A model generated the notes under the pieces. It did not search any database. It had not been told where the DNA came from and worked only from the letters and a program-made list of their open reading frames with translations. The position numbers and the translations under genes are program-made. This document shows, piece after piece, positions 15,282-24,854 of a stretch of 64,000 nucleotides of DNA; positions within the stretch are counted from its first letter, which is position 1, and the number at the start of each line of letters is the position of its first letter. The stretch lies in the IMG/VR virus record IMGVR_UViG_3300042923_000275, positions 1-64,000 of that record. One strand, given 5' to 3'. The DNA is from a virus.

Positions 15282-16319
15282 ATGAAGACAATTCTTGAGG
15301 TATTCAACGACCAGGAATTGCTGGCATATGCCCGTGCATTTCCAGTACCGCAAAATTTCATCGGCCCAACTCTGTTCCCGGCTAAACCTACTAACAGTCT
15401 TGATTTCAAATATGTAAAGGGTTCTCAACAGCAGCCTGTAATGGCTAACGTACAGACCTTTGGTGCTGAAGCCAGCATTGCTGACCGTGAATTTGGATAC
15501 AGCTACATTGAGGGATCCATTCCGCCCATCAAGCGGAAAATCGTCATCAATGAGAAGGAAATCATTCAATATAACATGCCGCGCCTCGATACCGATGATC
15601 AGGAACAGGCAGTCGACAACATCTACAATGACGTCGATAACATGATCACCGCCGTTCAGAACCGTATCGAATGGATGCGCATGAAAGCACTCGTCGATGG
15701 CAAGATCGTCCTCGATGAATTAGGTGTCAAGCTTGAAGTCGATTACGGCTACGTCGCAGAACAGAAAGAGACGCTGGTAGCTGGCGCAATGTGGTCCGAC
15801 CACGCCAACTCCAATCCGATCGATGATATTCGCCGCTGGTGCGATGAAACTGAAGTACGTACCGGGACTCGTCCTACACGTGCTCTGACCACTAACTCAG
15901 TAATGGGCCACATCTTGCTGAATGCCAAACTCCGCCTGATGGTTCACGGCGATCAAGGTTCCATCAAACCCATCACTTGGACAGACGTCCAGGCTATCTT
16001 CTCCGCATTCAATATCCCATTCCCTGCTACGTACGAAGCAACCGTGCGTTCCCAGGCGAGAAATGGTAATATCACGTCCGAACGTCTACTGCCAGTAGAC
16101 AAATTCCTGCTGTTGCCTCCGCAAGCACTCGGTAACACATTATTCGGCCCAACTGCGGAAGCACTTAACAACCATAATATTGACCGCCGTCTGGCTCCTG
16201 GTATTATCGCTCAGGTCTACAAGACCGATGAGCCACCTGCTCACTGGACAAAAGCCGCCGCCGTGTCCTTGCCGACATTCCCTAACGCCGATGCGGTATT
16301 CATTGCCGACGTAATCTAA
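15282..16319 (+). CDS. Major capsid protein, lambda gpE-like
   Basis: The 345-aa protein fits the Phage_cap_E family: early LFPAKPTNSLDFKY, IKRKIVINEKE after the N-arm and a long helical spine segment. AGGAGGAACTAAAC precedes the ATG and codon use is more GC-rich than that of its neighbours, consistent with high expression. It forms the shell with the decoration protein. A hairpin follows the gene. Confidence 0.92.
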   Translation: MKTILEVFNDQELLAYARAFPVPQNFIGPTLFPAKPTNSLDFKYVKGSQQQPVMANVQTFGAEASIADREFGYSYIEGSIPPIKRKIVINEKEIIQYNMPRLDTDDQEQAVDNIYNDVDNMITAVQNRIEWMRMKALVDGKIVLDELGVKLEVDYGYVAEQKETLVAGAMWSDHANSNPIDDIRRWCDETEVRTGTRPTRALTTNSVMGHILLNAKLRLMVHGDQGSIKPITWTDVQAIFSAFNIPFPATYEATVRSQARNGNITSERLLPVDKFLLLPPQALGNTLFGPTAEALNNHNIDRRLAPGIIAQVYKTDEPPAHWTKAAAVSLPTFPNADAVFIADVI

Positions 16320-16333
16320 TAAGTGAACCTGAT

Positions 16334-16355
16334 GGGTGGTCCGAATGGGCCACCC
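16334..16355 (+). other. Hairpin after capsid gene
   Basis: GGGTGG and CCACCC form a small stem in the gap between the capsid gene and the next gene, with no T run. It may stabilise the capsid message or cause partial attenuation. Confidence 0.45.
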
Positions 16356-16381
16356 TTGGGTATTGAGAAAGGAGAATACCA

Positions 16382-16627
16382 ATGTTTGTTGTACTAACGA
16401 AGAAGGTAAATCTCGGTGGTGGAAAGTTCCTACTACCCGATGGTGGTAAAGCGCATCAAGTTACCGATACTCTGGGTAATGAACTGATCAAGCGCGGTGC
16501 GGCTACTAAGGTACAGCCGAAGACCGAATATGTCGCCGCCTCCACACCGCCAGTCGTAGACCCCGACAAGAAGTCAGGTGACGACGGTAACGATGGTGAC
16601 GACGACGGGGACGATGACGAGGAGTAG
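16382..16627 (+). CDS. Small protein with acidic tail, 81 aa
   Basis: AAAGGAGAATACCA precedes the ATG. A small beta-rich N-terminal domain (VNLGGGKFLLPDGGKAHQV) is followed by a linker and a C-terminal tail made almost only of Asp, Glu and Gly. It lies between capsid and connector genes, the position of lambda FI-like or head-assembly accessory proteins. Function by position only. Confidence 0.6.
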   Translation: MFVVLTKKVNLGGGKFLLPDGGKAHQVTDTLGNELIKRGAATKVQPKTEYVAASTPPVVDPDKKSGDDGNDGDDDGDDDEE

Positions 16628-16647
16628 TTCGATAGGCGGTGACCCAA

Positions 16648-17025
16648 ATGGCACATATCACACCAGAAGAAATGAAATTGCTATCCGGAAGTGATGCCAT
16701 TAAGGCCATGGAACCGGAGAACATTCAAGTCTATATTGACGGTGCTACATCGATACTGGACAGCTACGTATTTGACCAATCGAAGAGCGGATTCTCAAAT
16801 GCCATAAAGTTGGCGTCGGTATTGCTGGTAGACCATATCGCCTTCTCGAACATCGGTGGTGGTGCATTCAATGAAGAGAGAATGCGCGACATATGGTATG
16901 TAAGGGGAGACAAAGGGTTATCCAAGAAGATAAGTGAGGTCGAGATCATACTGAGCGCATTTATTGTGTCTGGTGGTAGTGTTGGCAATAGGCGCATTCG
17001 TATGCATAGGATGGTTAGGAAGTGA
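16648..17025 (+). CDS. Head-tail connector (adaptor) protein
   Basis: A 125-aa mainly helical protein with the layout of gp6/gp15-like adaptors: an acidic N-terminal helix (ITPEEMKLLSGSDA), a central helix (FSNAIKLASVLLVDHIAF) and a C-terminal extension. Located directly after the capsid genes. An upstream GTG is possible, but the ATG has AGGCGGTG at better distance. It would sit below the portal. Confidence 0.65.
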   Translation: MAHITPEEMKLLSGSDAIKAMEPENIQVYIDGATSILDSYVFDQSKSGFSNAIKLASVLLVDHIAFSNIGGGAFNEERMRDIWYVRGDKGLSKKISEVEIILSAFIVSGGSVGNRRIRMHRMVRK

Positions 17026-17033
17026 TATAATCC

Positions 17034-17915
17034 ATGAATGATGAACAGCGTGTGAGGGTAGTTATCAAGACTGAGGAAGAATTGATTGCCATCTACAAGG
17101 ATGCCTACATCAAACTTCTTGAAAAACTCGATTATAATACCCTACGTAACATGGATAATCGCCACCTACAGGCGTTACTATCCGATGTCCGCAGCATACT
17201 GAAATCACTATCATCAGATACACGTAAATGGGTCGATGGTAATGTCCCGGACCTATATAATGTCGGCGTGGATGTATCCAAGGAACGTATGTCTGAGATT
17301 GGTATCGGAGGCTCCTTCGCGAAGATTAATCGCTCTGCTATAGAAATATTGTCGGAAGATATGTTCAATGAATTAGCCTCTGGCATGAGTAATGTCAGTA
17401 GGCAGATTCAGACGGACATACGAAAGATCGCGTTCCAATCGTTGCAGAAGAGACTAATGTTCGGTCAATCAGCCTCCATCACGTCTCAAGAGATGTTTGA
17501 GGATATGAAGAAGAACGGTTTAACTGCACTGAAGGATAGGGCCGGGAAGCGCTGGAACCTATTGACATATTCTACTATGGTTGTCAGGACCAAGACGAGA
17601 GAGATAGTCACACGCGGTACTATCAATACCATGTTGGCGGCAGGAGATAAATATAAGGATCAGTTGCTATTCGACCTAGTTCAGGTATCGTCTCATGTCG
17701 GTTCGTGTGAGATATGTCTACCGTATCAAGGTAAAGTGTACTCACTCACTGGAAATCATAATGGATATAATAAAATACCTAGAATAACCCCGTTCCATCC
17801 GAATTGTAGGCACGTCCTTACTCCATTCTTCGAAAAACTATATGATGGTAACATCGAGGAATTGAGGAGTATTAGCAAATCGGAGGTGAACATAAATGTC
17901 TCATCACCTGTTTAG
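17034..17915 (+). CDS. Minor head protein, phage_min_cap2 / Mu gpF-like
   Basis: The C-terminal region has the conserved SCEICLPYQGKVYSL and FHPNCRHVLTPF, which define minor head proteins of the SPP1 gp7 / Mu F group; CxxC and HPNCRH are the characteristic residues. The N-terminal 180 residues are helical. A few copies enter the head with the portal. It overlaps the next gene by 20 nt. Confidence 0.85.
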   Translation: MNDEQRVRVVIKTEEELIAIYKDAYIKLLEKLDYNTLRNMDNRHLQALLSDVRSILKSLSSDTRKWVDGNVPDLYNVGVDVSKERMSEIGIGGSFAKINRSAIEILSEDMFNELASGMSNVSRQIQTDIRKIAFQSLQKRLMFGQSASITSQEMFEDMKKNGLTALKDRAGKRWNLLTYSTMVVRTKTREIVTRGTINTMLAAGDKYKDQLLFDLVQVSSHVGSCEICLPYQGKVYSLTGNHNGYNKIPRITPFHPNCRHVLTPFFEKLYDGNIEELRSISKSEVNINVSSPV

Positions 17916-18177
17916 AGATGTTGTGTCGTTCGAAGCAAAGAGTGACAACCAATTCTACGCCAGCGGCTATGCGGCGGCTATATCGGTCAATTGCCACAAG
18001 ACGGGCAGACAGACACTGGTTAGGAATAACAAGAATGAAGAAGTAGTGTCGAGAGATATGTACATGTTCCCGTCGAACATAAATGTACGTCCAGAGGACA
18101 AGGTCGATGGGAACAAGGTCATATCGACGTCCCCGTGTCGAGGTATTTCACGGTCCTATATTGAGGTGTTCATATAA
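17896..18177 (+). CDS. Head completion / minor capsid protein
   Basis: A 93-aa protein resembling the small minor capsid or stopper proteins found at this position in Firmicutes siphophages. It has SGYAAAISVNCHKTGRQTL and ends IEVFI. It is translationally coupled to both neighbours. The exact role in closing the head (stopper) is inferred from order. Confidence 0.6.
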   Translation: MSHHLFRDVVSFEAKSDNQFYASGYAAAISVNCHKTGRQTLVRNNKNEEVVSRDMYMFPSNINVRPEDKVDGNKVISTSPCRGISRSYIEVFI

Positions 18178-18647
18178 TGGCTAGATATAGCAGTTCCAAG
18201 AGTGACGGTGTATTGTCTATAAGTTGCGACATATCGGAGGCACTGGGTTTCTTAGAAGAAGCCGAGAGGACGGTCATGGTCGCGGCAGAGAAGGGAATGG
18301 CTGTCGCTACTCTCGACTTGTTGGGAGAAGGAATGAGGAACGCACCAATATTAACTGGTGACTTGCGCGGTTCCGGTAGTGCGCGTGTAAATGGCAGACC
18401 TGCCGGACATACCGAAAATAATAATGGTAGTAATGAGGTCGTAAATGATAGCTTCAAGCCTACCGGATTATCAACTATCCTACATGGTGAGGTCGGGTTC
18501 GATCTAGAATATGCCATGAATCAACACGAATCGATGCATTACAAACATCCTCGTGGAGGTAAGGCGAAGTTCCTAGAGGACCCACTGAAGCAGAAATCCG
18601 ATCAATATGTCGGTATCATCGGAGATGCTGTCAAAGGAGTGTTGTAG
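18177..18647 (+). CDS. HK97 gp10-like tail completion protein
   Basis: It contains the family features GEGMRNAPILTGDLRGSG near residue 55 and HESMHYKHPRGGKAKFLEDP near the C-terminus, typical of HK97 gp10 / minor_capsid_2 proteins at the head-tail joint. The length, 156 aa, is usual. It is adjacent to the tail terminator candidate. Confidence 0.75.
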   Translation: MARYSSSKSDGVLSISCDISEALGFLEEAERTVMVAAEKGMAVATLDLLGEGMRNAPILTGDLRGSGSARVNGRPAGHTENNNGSNEVVNDSFKPTGLSTILHGEVGFDLEYAMNQHESMHYKHPRGGKAKFLEDPLKQKSDQYVGIIGDAVKGVL

Positions 18648-19019
18648 ATGGACTTAATTGAAACTATAGCAACATACTTGTCGGCACATGGTATCTCCGA
18701 ACCAATACATGGACTGACATTACCAACCGGACCTGACACGGTAGTTGCGATCTGCGACACTGGTGGGTATAAGCCGGAGATTCAGTCGACCACCAGATAT
18801 CCGACATTCGAGGTATTATGCAGGTCCATAGATTATGTTACTGCAAAGACCATATCGATGTCGATATTCGATTTATTGCATGATCAACAATTCCTAAAGT
18901 TAAGTGAGGATATTGTAGTCATAGCATCAGAGGCGATGTCGGACCCAACCCCGATGGGCCAAGATGAAAATGATAGATGGATAGTTGCTTGCAATTACAG
19001 ATTTACTATTAGGAGGTAG
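18648..19019 (+). CDS. Tail terminator protein
   Basis: A 123-aa alpha/beta protein starting immediately after the gp10-like gene and before the major tail gene, which is the place of tail terminators (minor_capsid_3 / gpU-like). It has VCRS-like ...EVLCRSIDYVTAKTISMSIF and ends RFTIRR. It would cap the tail tube. Named by position and size. Confidence 0.65.
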   Translation: MDLIETIATYLSAHGISEPIHGLTLPTGPDTVVAICDTGGYKPEIQSTTRYPTFEVLCRSIDYVTAKTISMSIFDLLHDQQFLKLSEDIVVIASEAMSDPTPMGQDENDRWIVACNYRFTIRR

Positions 19020-19024
19020 AAACG

Positions 19025-19876
19025 ATGAGTACTATAAACGTTGAACTTGGAACATGCCGCTCCCAATGGGGCGTAATGGCACCATTTCAAACCAAGGGCG
19101 GCGTAGAGGTATCATACGCACCGGAATATCATGAGGTATTTTTGGACATGTATGGTAAATCTCCCGTTGAGCAGGTATTGATTGGCGAGGTCATGAAGGC
19201 AAAGGTGCCAATCGCCGAAACTACCTATAACAACCTGAAGGCCGCGATTCCAGCCGCCACAGAAGTCGCTGGTGTCGATGGCAAAAAGAAATTGACGATC
19301 GGTCGCTTACCGGGATGGAAGTTGAGTCAAGTAGCCGCACCACTCGTATTGCATCCGCTCACATATGACGATGCAGTAAAGAATTATGATATTACCCTCC
19401 ACAAGGCCGTCCCCACTGGAGAGATCAAATTCCTATTTGAATTCGACAAGGAACGTATTTATGAGGTGACTTTCGTCGGTCTCGTCGACACTGACCGTAC
19501 TGCTGGTGATTTTATCGGTGTAATTGGTGATTCCAGTATTGCGGCAGACATTGTCGCCCCGGTGGTATCTACTATTGTTCCAGCTGATAGTGCCGTTAGC
19601 GTCGCACTCGCCGCTCCTGTGGTATTAACATTCTCGAAGGATATTAACTCCGACACTATCAACACCGCTAATATCCTGGTAGTCAATGATGCGACTGGGG
19701 ATCATGTTGCTGGCTCGATCTCATATGATATCGCCACCAAGTCGGCAACATTCATTCCGTCTGTAATGTTTGCCGCCAGCACCAAGTTCGTTGTTATCGT
19801 AACGACGAACGTACGTGGAGCAAATGGAATTGCATTGACTGTTCCTTATGTGAGCACGTTCACGACTACAGCCTAA
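19025..19876 (+). CDS. Major tail protein with C-terminal Ig-like domain
   Basis: AGGAGGTAGAAACG precedes the start. The first 180 residues form the tube domain (GTCRSQWGVMAPFQTKGG, later IYEVTFVGLVD). From about residue 185 there is a bacterial Ig-like (Big_5 type) domain: APVVSTIVPADSAV, VVLTFSKDIN and GANGIALTVPY. Such domains project from the tail tube and may bind carbohydrate. A GC-rich hairpin follows, as for other highly expressed structural genes. Confidence 0.82.
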   Translation: MSTINVELGTCRSQWGVMAPFQTKGGVEVSYAPEYHEVFLDMYGKSPVEQVLIGEVMKAKVPIAETTYNNLKAAIPAATEVAGVDGKKKLTIGRLPGWKLSQVAAPLVLHPLTYDDAVKNYDITLHKAVPTGEIKFLFEFDKERIYEVTFVGLVDTDRTAGDFIGVIGDSSIAADIVAPVVSTIVPADSAVSVALAAPVVLTFSKDINSDTINTANILVVNDATGDHVAGSISYDIATKSATFIPSVMFAASTKFVVIVTTNVRGANGIALTVPYVSTFTTTA

Positions 19877-19890
19877 TCGATATCGTAGTA

Positions 19891-19912
19891 GGGGCCGTTG
19901 AGATACGGCCCC
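19891..19912 (+). terminator. Hairpin after major tail gene, possible terminator
   Basis: GGGGCCG and CGGCCCC form a 7-bp stem followed by TATTAATATTAA, which is T-containing but not a clean run. It probably gives partial termination or protects the major tail message. Confidence 0.5.
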
Positions 19913-19943
19913 TATTAATATTAATGAAAAGGGGTATGAGGAA

Positions 19944-20387
19944 ATGGAAACAAATACAAACGTTGCCCTTAGCGTACCAGTAAAGAGAGTATTCACAATC
20001 GGCTCCAAGACCTATGCTATTAGAAAGATGCATGTTGGTCGATATGCCGAACTACTTGGAAATATGGATAGTCTACCAGTTAAATTGAAGGAAATGTTCC
20101 CAGATGCGAATGTGGCGGACATGAGAGAGAATCTGGACAATCTGGATATCGAATCAGCACTGAAACATTTGCCCAAATTTATGCAATTCGCCGCCATGGA
20201 GATATCAAAGATCATGTCCATCGCCACAGGCATTCCTGAGGAAGTAATACTTGGTAATGATGATACTCCGGAAGATGAGATCTTCGGTCTCGACGAATTC
20301 CTGAGGCTGATTAATACCGTTGCCGCGATCAACAATTTCTCTGAGGTGGCAGAACAATTAAAAAAACTCATGACACTCAGGGAGTAG
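19944..20387 (+). CDS. Tail assembly chaperone (gpG-like)
   Basis: Located between major tail and tape measure genes, where the G/GT chaperones lie. The 147-aa helical protein ends AEQLKKLMTLRE at a TAG. At its end is TTAAAAAAAC in the correct phase for -1 slippage, giving a longer fusion with the next frame. The shorter form binds tape measure during tail assembly. Confidence 0.82.
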   Translation: METNTNVALSVPVKRVFTIGSKTYAIRKMHVGRYAELLGNMDSLPVKLKEMFPDANVADMRENLDNLDIESALKHLPKFMQFAAMEISKIMSIATGIPEEVILGNDDTPEDEIFGLDEFLRLINTVAAINNFSEVAEQLKKLMTLRE

Positions 20388-20413
20388 AAGAAGGTTCCAC
20401 CATGGACCCTGAG
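20360..20413 (+). promoter_or_regulatory. Programmed -1 frameshift site
   Basis: The heptamer A AAA AAA (20360-20366) is in the zero frame of the gpG-like gene. Reading in the -1 frame is open straight into the next gene, without a stop. Nine nt downstream, CTCAGGG pairs with CCCTGAG (20407-20413) to make a 7-bp stem, a typical stimulatory structure. Everything needed for a lambda G/GT-type fusion is present. Confidence 0.85.
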
Positions 20414-20761
20414 GACGTGCGGTTCTACCATGAGAATTGGTTACAAGAACTGATAGCATGGGGATTATCACATGGCATATCGAAGTCGGAACTATTAGAC
20501 ACGTACTACCCGGATGAGATATTGTTGATACGGAAATTCGCCGAAATGCATAGGGCCAGAGATATGATGGTATTACTGAACATAGTACACAACCCACACT
20601 CTGAAGACCCACAAGCATTGCGCGATAGACTTGGTAGTATGTGTGGTCCAGGTATTTGTAGCAGTAACCAATATTGGAAGAAGACCAAACTCAATGAAAC
20701 ACAGTTCGAACAATTGCGTAATGCTATGTCAGAGGCGAGGTCGCATAAGAGGGGTGGGTGA
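20402..20761 (+). CDS. Tail assembly chaperone T part (gpGT C-terminus)
   Basis: The 119-aa product from the internal ATG (MDPEDVRFYHENWLQELIAW) is probably made mainly as the C-terminal part of a -1 frameshift fusion with the preceding gene. The -1 frame is open from the slippery site to here. It is helical and ends HKRGG just before the tape measure gene. Independent initiation is less likely because its ATG lies in the frameshift stem. Confidence 0.78.
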   Translation: MDPEDVRFYHENWLQELIAWGLSHGISKSELLDTYYPDEILLIRKFAEMHRARDMMVLLNIVHNPHSEDPQALRDRLGSMCGPGICSSNQYWKKTKLNETQFEQLRNAMSEARSHKRGG

Positions 20762-20766
20762 GGTAC

Positions 20767-23700
20767 ATGGCGTTCAAGGCTGGCTCAGTAGTAGTAGATA
20801 TAGTAGGTAAGGCCGATGCCCTCCGTCGAACCTTCAGGGAAGCCAAGGATTCCGTTAAGGATTTTGGTAACCAAGTAAAGGAGACGGATAGTCAAGTAAA
20901 GAAGATCGGACAGAACATAGTGTCCTCTATGTCGGAGCCGAAATCAATGTTCGGCTGGCTCAATAAGGTCGGTAAGACATTAAAGGACATAGACTATGTT
21001 GCTGGTCGTGGATTCATCAACACTGGTAAATCGGCTAAACAGATGGTATCAGAAGTAGAGAAGGCATCGGCTAATTTAATTCAGGCGCAAGGTAGGTTGT
21101 CATTAGCGTCTGAAAACTATGCTGTCGCGGCCTTGAATGCCATGAGTGCTGACCTAAAAGGAGCGAAGGGGAAAGAGACATCCGCAAGGAAGTCTCAGGA
21201 GGCCGCACGTGCCAAGGTAGAGGAAGCACGGTCTGCCTTGGCGTCCGCTAGGGCAATCGATACAAACACTCAATCGACGGATCGAAATTCGCGGTCAAAG
21301 GAAAAGCAGACCGGGGCGTCGCGCAAGGCTCAGATGGCTGACTTAGACCTGATATTCGCCGCTATGTATGCGCAGGTTGCACTAGCAGGAATGATCAGTA
21401 GGTTAGAAAATATATATACCGTTGGCAGTAGAACTCGTATGGCATTAATGGGATTAGAATCGACAGTACGCGGATTAGGCGTGAGTGTTGACGCTACAAA
21501 GGATACATTCAAATATTTCCAACAAGACGGATTGATGTCAGACCAGGAAATATCTAGTTCTATGAAGAATCTATTACACATGGGCTATACTATAGAGGAC
21601 ACGAAGACCATAATGGATGCATTTAAGGATTCTGCGGCATTTGGTCGACAAGCGTCATTAGGATTCGGTGAAGCCATCGTACGCACTACTGAGGGTATGA
21701 GATTGGGATTATCTACTTTATCTGATGGTGCTGGTATGGCAAAGAACTTAGGTCAGATATTGGCCGAGAATGGATATGCGGCGGAAGATTTATCTCGTGC
21801 CACTACTGATGCTGGAGTAAGACAGGCACTATTAAATGGCATTATGAAAGAAACATCTACATCTGCTGGTGATGCGGCCAAAATGGCTAAGGACCTAACT
21901 GGTACGATGTCCAGGTTGGGAGCAGAGAGCAACAAGTTATCAACATCAATATTAGTTGCATTATCTGGGGTGTTGAATAGTATAGCCCAGACGCTAATTC
22001 CGGTAATAACCGCGATCAAAGATTGGATAGATGCGCATCCTAGATTGTCTGCGGCTATAATCATAACGATTGGCATAATGCTTGCATTAGTATCAGCATG
22101 TCTGATATGGCAATTCATATTTCCTATGTTGATGAAAGGATTTAAGGAATTAATTGGCATATTGACATTTATGACAAGTCCGATGGGGTTAATAATCGCG
22201 GCAGTAATAGTACTCGCAACTGTCATAGCGGCAAATTGGGACATAATATTGTCCGCATGTAAGGAATTATATCAAGGATGGACATCCTATTTCGGATTAA
22301 TGTGGAATTACATAAAGAGTTTCGCATCGTCCGTCGGTGACATATTTAGTTCATTAGGTAAGATTATAATGGGAGCTATGACATTCGATAAATCAAAAGT
22401 GGAGGACGGAATATCTGGACTAAAACAAGGATTAGTAGATGCCGCTACTACATTTGTTGATAGTTCACGTGCAACTACTGATGTAATATCAGGTACGGCT
22501 AATGTATTATTCAAAAAGCTCGATCCTGTGAAACTGTTTAGTAATACCTGGGATAAGGTTCAAGGTATATTCGACCCGGTGAATGTAGACCTGAGTGATA
22601 AGAAAGCAAATCCTAGAGGATCTGGTGTTGGTGGAGAAAAGAATAAGAAGGCCACTGGTCCATCTCCATATCAGATAGCCATGAGACAGTATGATCATCA
22701 AGTTACCATGGATGAACTATCTGAGTATGACCAAAAATTAAAGGCATTAGCACTCATCGGTAAAACAGTACAAATGACAGCCGAAGAGCAAATGGATTGG
22801 GAAGAGAAGGTATATAACCTTGTTAAGGCAAATAACGAGGATCTAAAGAGATATGCAACTGAGTATATGAATTATCAGGTTGCCACAGGCCAGAAGACTG
22901 TAGAACAACAGTCGGATTTTATTGAGGAACAACTAAAAAACGAAAAAGACAAGTATGCCAAAATTCAATTAATGCAACAGGCTTATGATCTGAGACAAAA
23001 ACTTAAGCAATATGATAACGATTATTTTGATTATCAAGTCAAGATAGGTAAGAAGACATTACAAGATAAACTCGACCGTATTAATCAAGAAATATTAGCG
23101 GAGACGGATAAGTTTAAGAAGTTGGCGCTACTTAATAATAAATTTGATACGGAAACCAAACTATACAATGATCAAGCATATGCGTCTGTGTCCAAACTCA
23201 TGAACGAGGTATACGACGGCACTAACCGATCTATTGATAGTGTGGTTAATGACATCAAGAAGATCGAGAAGTATTACAGATCACTCGGTGCCGCTGGTAA
23301 AGAGGCCGCAGATATGGCATCAGATGCTATCAAGGAACTACAGGACAATACTGACGATTGGGTCGATGGTGTACTCGATGGGCTAGCCAAGGTGACATTG
23401 GGATATGAGAAATTCGGAAATTTCATAGACAATCTATTTGCCGAGATAGCGGTCTCATGGGTTAAATATCAGCTCAAACAGATCCTCGGTAATGTACTTG
23501 GTGGGCTATTTAATAGCATGCCATGGATGTCGGGCAAGGCGCACACTGGTGGGTATATCTCACGTAGTTCCGGTATAGTACAGAAGTATCATACTGGCGG
23601 TATTATCGGAGGACTTGAATCTGATGAGAGGGTATTAATAGGCCAGACAGGTGAGAGGGTATTGAGTCGCAAGGAAACTGCGGCATATGAGGCTGGTAAG

Positions 23701-23883
23701 AGGGTCGCAGGGAATGGTGGCTCCGGTGGCGGTGTTACTAATATATATAACGTTCAGGCCATGGATGCCGCATCGTTCCAGGACTTCGCGGCTAGACATC
23801 GTAATATATTTGGTGCGGCGGCGGCACAAGATTTAATAGAAGGTGGGGCAATGAAGAAAGCCCTTGCATCTAGGAGGGGTTAA
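20767..23883 (+). CDS. Tail tape measure protein
   Basis: About 1038 aa, by far the longest gene after the chaperones. The first 190 residues are helical and Ala/Lys/Ser-rich. Hydrophobic segments near residues 430-495 (IIITIGIMLALVSACLIW and AAVIVLATVIAANW) are typical of tape measures that later cross the host membrane. The second half has long coiled coils, and the C-terminus is Gly-rich. Its length sets the tail length. The ATG after GGTGAGGTAC is preferred over a GTG 9 nt earlier. Confidence 0.93.
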   Translation: MAFKAGSVVVDIVGKADALRRTFREAKDSVKDFGNQVKETDSQVKKIGQNIVSSMSEPKSMFGWLNKVGKTLKDIDYVAGRGFINTGKSAKQMVSEVEKASANLIQAQGRLSLASENYAVAALNAMSADLKGAKGKETSARKSQEAARAKVEEARSALASARAIDTNTQSTDRNSRSKEKQTGASRKAQMADLDLIFAAMYAQVALAGMISRLENIYTVGSRTRMALMGLESTVRGLGVSVDATKDTFKYFQQDGLMSDQEISSSMKNLLHMGYTIEDTKTIMDAFKDSAAFGRQASLGFGEAIVRTTEGMRLGLSTLSDGAGMAKNLGQILAENGYAAEDLSRATTDAGVRQALLNGIMKETSTSAGDAAKMAKDLTGTMSRLGAESNKLSTSILVALSGVLNSIAQTLIPVITAIKDWIDAHPRLSAAIIITIGIMLALVSACLIWQFIFPMLMKGFKELIGILTFMTSPMGLIIAAVIVLATVIAANWDIILSACKELYQGWTSYFGLMWNYIKSFASSVGDIFSSLGKIIMGAMTFDKSKVEDGISGLKQGLVDAATTFVDSSRATTDVISGTANVLFKKLDPVKLFSNTWDKVQGIFDPVNVDLSDKKANPRGSGVGGEKNKKATGPSPYQIAMRQYDHQVTMDELSEYDQKLKALALIGKTVQMTAEEQMDWEEKVYNLVKANNEDLKRYATEYMNYQVATGQKTVEQQSDFIEEQLKNEKDKYAKIQLMQQAYDLRQKLKQYDNDYFDYQVKIGKKTLQDKLDRINQEILAETDKFKKLALLNNKFDTETKLYNDQAYASVSKLMNEVYDGTNRSIDSVVNDIKKIEKYYRSLGAAGKEAADMASDAIKELQDNTDDWVDGVLDGLAKVTLGYEKFGNFIDNLFAEIAVSWVKYQLKQILGNVLGGLFNSMPWMSGKAHTGGYISRSSGIVQKYHTGGIIGGLESDERVLIGQTGERVLSRKETAAYEAGKRVAGNGGSGGGVTNIYNVQAMDAASFQDFAARHRNIFGAAAAQDLIEGGAMKKALASRRG

Positions 23884-23886
23884 ATT

Positions 23887-24225
23887 ATGGCGACATGGAC
23901 ATGGATGCCAGATCTCGCGGATTTTACAGAAGGTGTACGAACGAAGACGTTAATATCTGACATGGGAGGTAGACGTAAACGGTATCCTAAGGGTACACCA
24001 CTGAGAACGTTCAATTTGAAATATACGAGTATTAGTGATGATGTCGCGGACCAAATGCTTCAATTCTTCTATGACCAGCATGGTGAGGCATATGCATTCG
24101 ATCTAATCCACCCAAAGACCGGACAACTGATTAGAGTATGTTTTGATATGCCGGACATGGACAAGAGTTCGTTCTACTTCATTATTGCAACTACCGGAAT
24201 AAAAATGATAGAGGAGTTGCTATAA
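23887..24225 (+). CDS. Minor tail protein, lambda gpM-like
   Basis: The 112-aa product starts MATWTWMPDLADF and has RYPKGTPLRTFNLKY and FFYDQHGEAYAF, matching the gpM / DUF2460-like tail tip proteins. It begins 3 nt after the tape measure gene and is followed by L-, K- and J-like genes in the lambda order. It is part of the tail tip hub. Confidence 0.75.
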   Translation: MATWTWMPDLADFTEGVRTKTLISDMGGRRKRYPKGTPLRTFNLKYTSISDDVADQMLQFFYDQHGEAYAFDLIHPKTGQLIRVCFDMPDMDKSSFYFIIATTGIKMIEELL

Positions 24226-24854
24226 TGAGAGAGGTAGCCACTGACTTACAGACAAGACTAGAAGAAGATACAGTTAGACTTGCTAATCTACTGGTAATTG
24301 TGCTGGACGAGACCACATTATATGTTACAGATCACGATCAGCAGGTTCCATTCTTTGACGAGGCCGATATACCACAAGTATTTATGCCTGTTCCATTTAA
24401 GGTCGGTCAAATAGAGACTAATTCTGATGGTAAATTCTCCCAAGTAAACCTAAGCCTAGACAATGTTACTAGAGAATTCTCACTAATGATGCGTAGTATC
24501 GACTTCGAAGGCAGAAAGGCCATGATATGGAAAATATGCCTAGATGAATTAGACGATCCTGCAAATAAAATAAAATTCTTCGAAGGATTTATAGACAAGC
24601 CGGATATAAACGAAGCCAAATTTCAAGTAACCATATTATCGGCCCCGGAGGTTATGAGATATAGAATACCATACCGACTATATAGAAGAACCTGTCCTTG
24701 GGTATTTGGTTCTACACAATGTCCATATCCGAGTCCTGTTGGTAAAGTATGTAACAAGACGTTCGCAAATTGTGGTTCATATGGCATGACTATATATTTC
24801 GGTGGATTTCGTAAATTACCAGTGACACAGGATGTGAGGGGTATGAATGGATAA
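24225..24854 (+). CDS. Minor tail protein, lambda gpL-like
   Basis: The 209-aa protein has the DUF2163 / gpL layout. The C-terminal part has four Cys (TCPWVFGSTQCPYPS, VCNKTFANCG) at the position where lambda gpL binds an iron-sulfur cluster. It overlaps the gpM-like gene stop and the NlpC/P60 gene. It forms part of the tail tip. Confidence 0.8.
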   Translation: MREVATDLQTRLEEDTVRLANLLVIVLDETTLYVTDHDQQVPFFDEADIPQVFMPVPFKVGQIETNSDGKFSQVNLSLDNVTREFSLMMRSIDFEGRKAMIWKICLDELDDPANKIKFFEGFIDKPDINEAKFQVTILSAPEVMRYRIPYRLYRRTCPWVFGSTQCPYPSPVGKVCNKTFANCGSYGMTIYFGGFRKLPVTQDVRGMNG

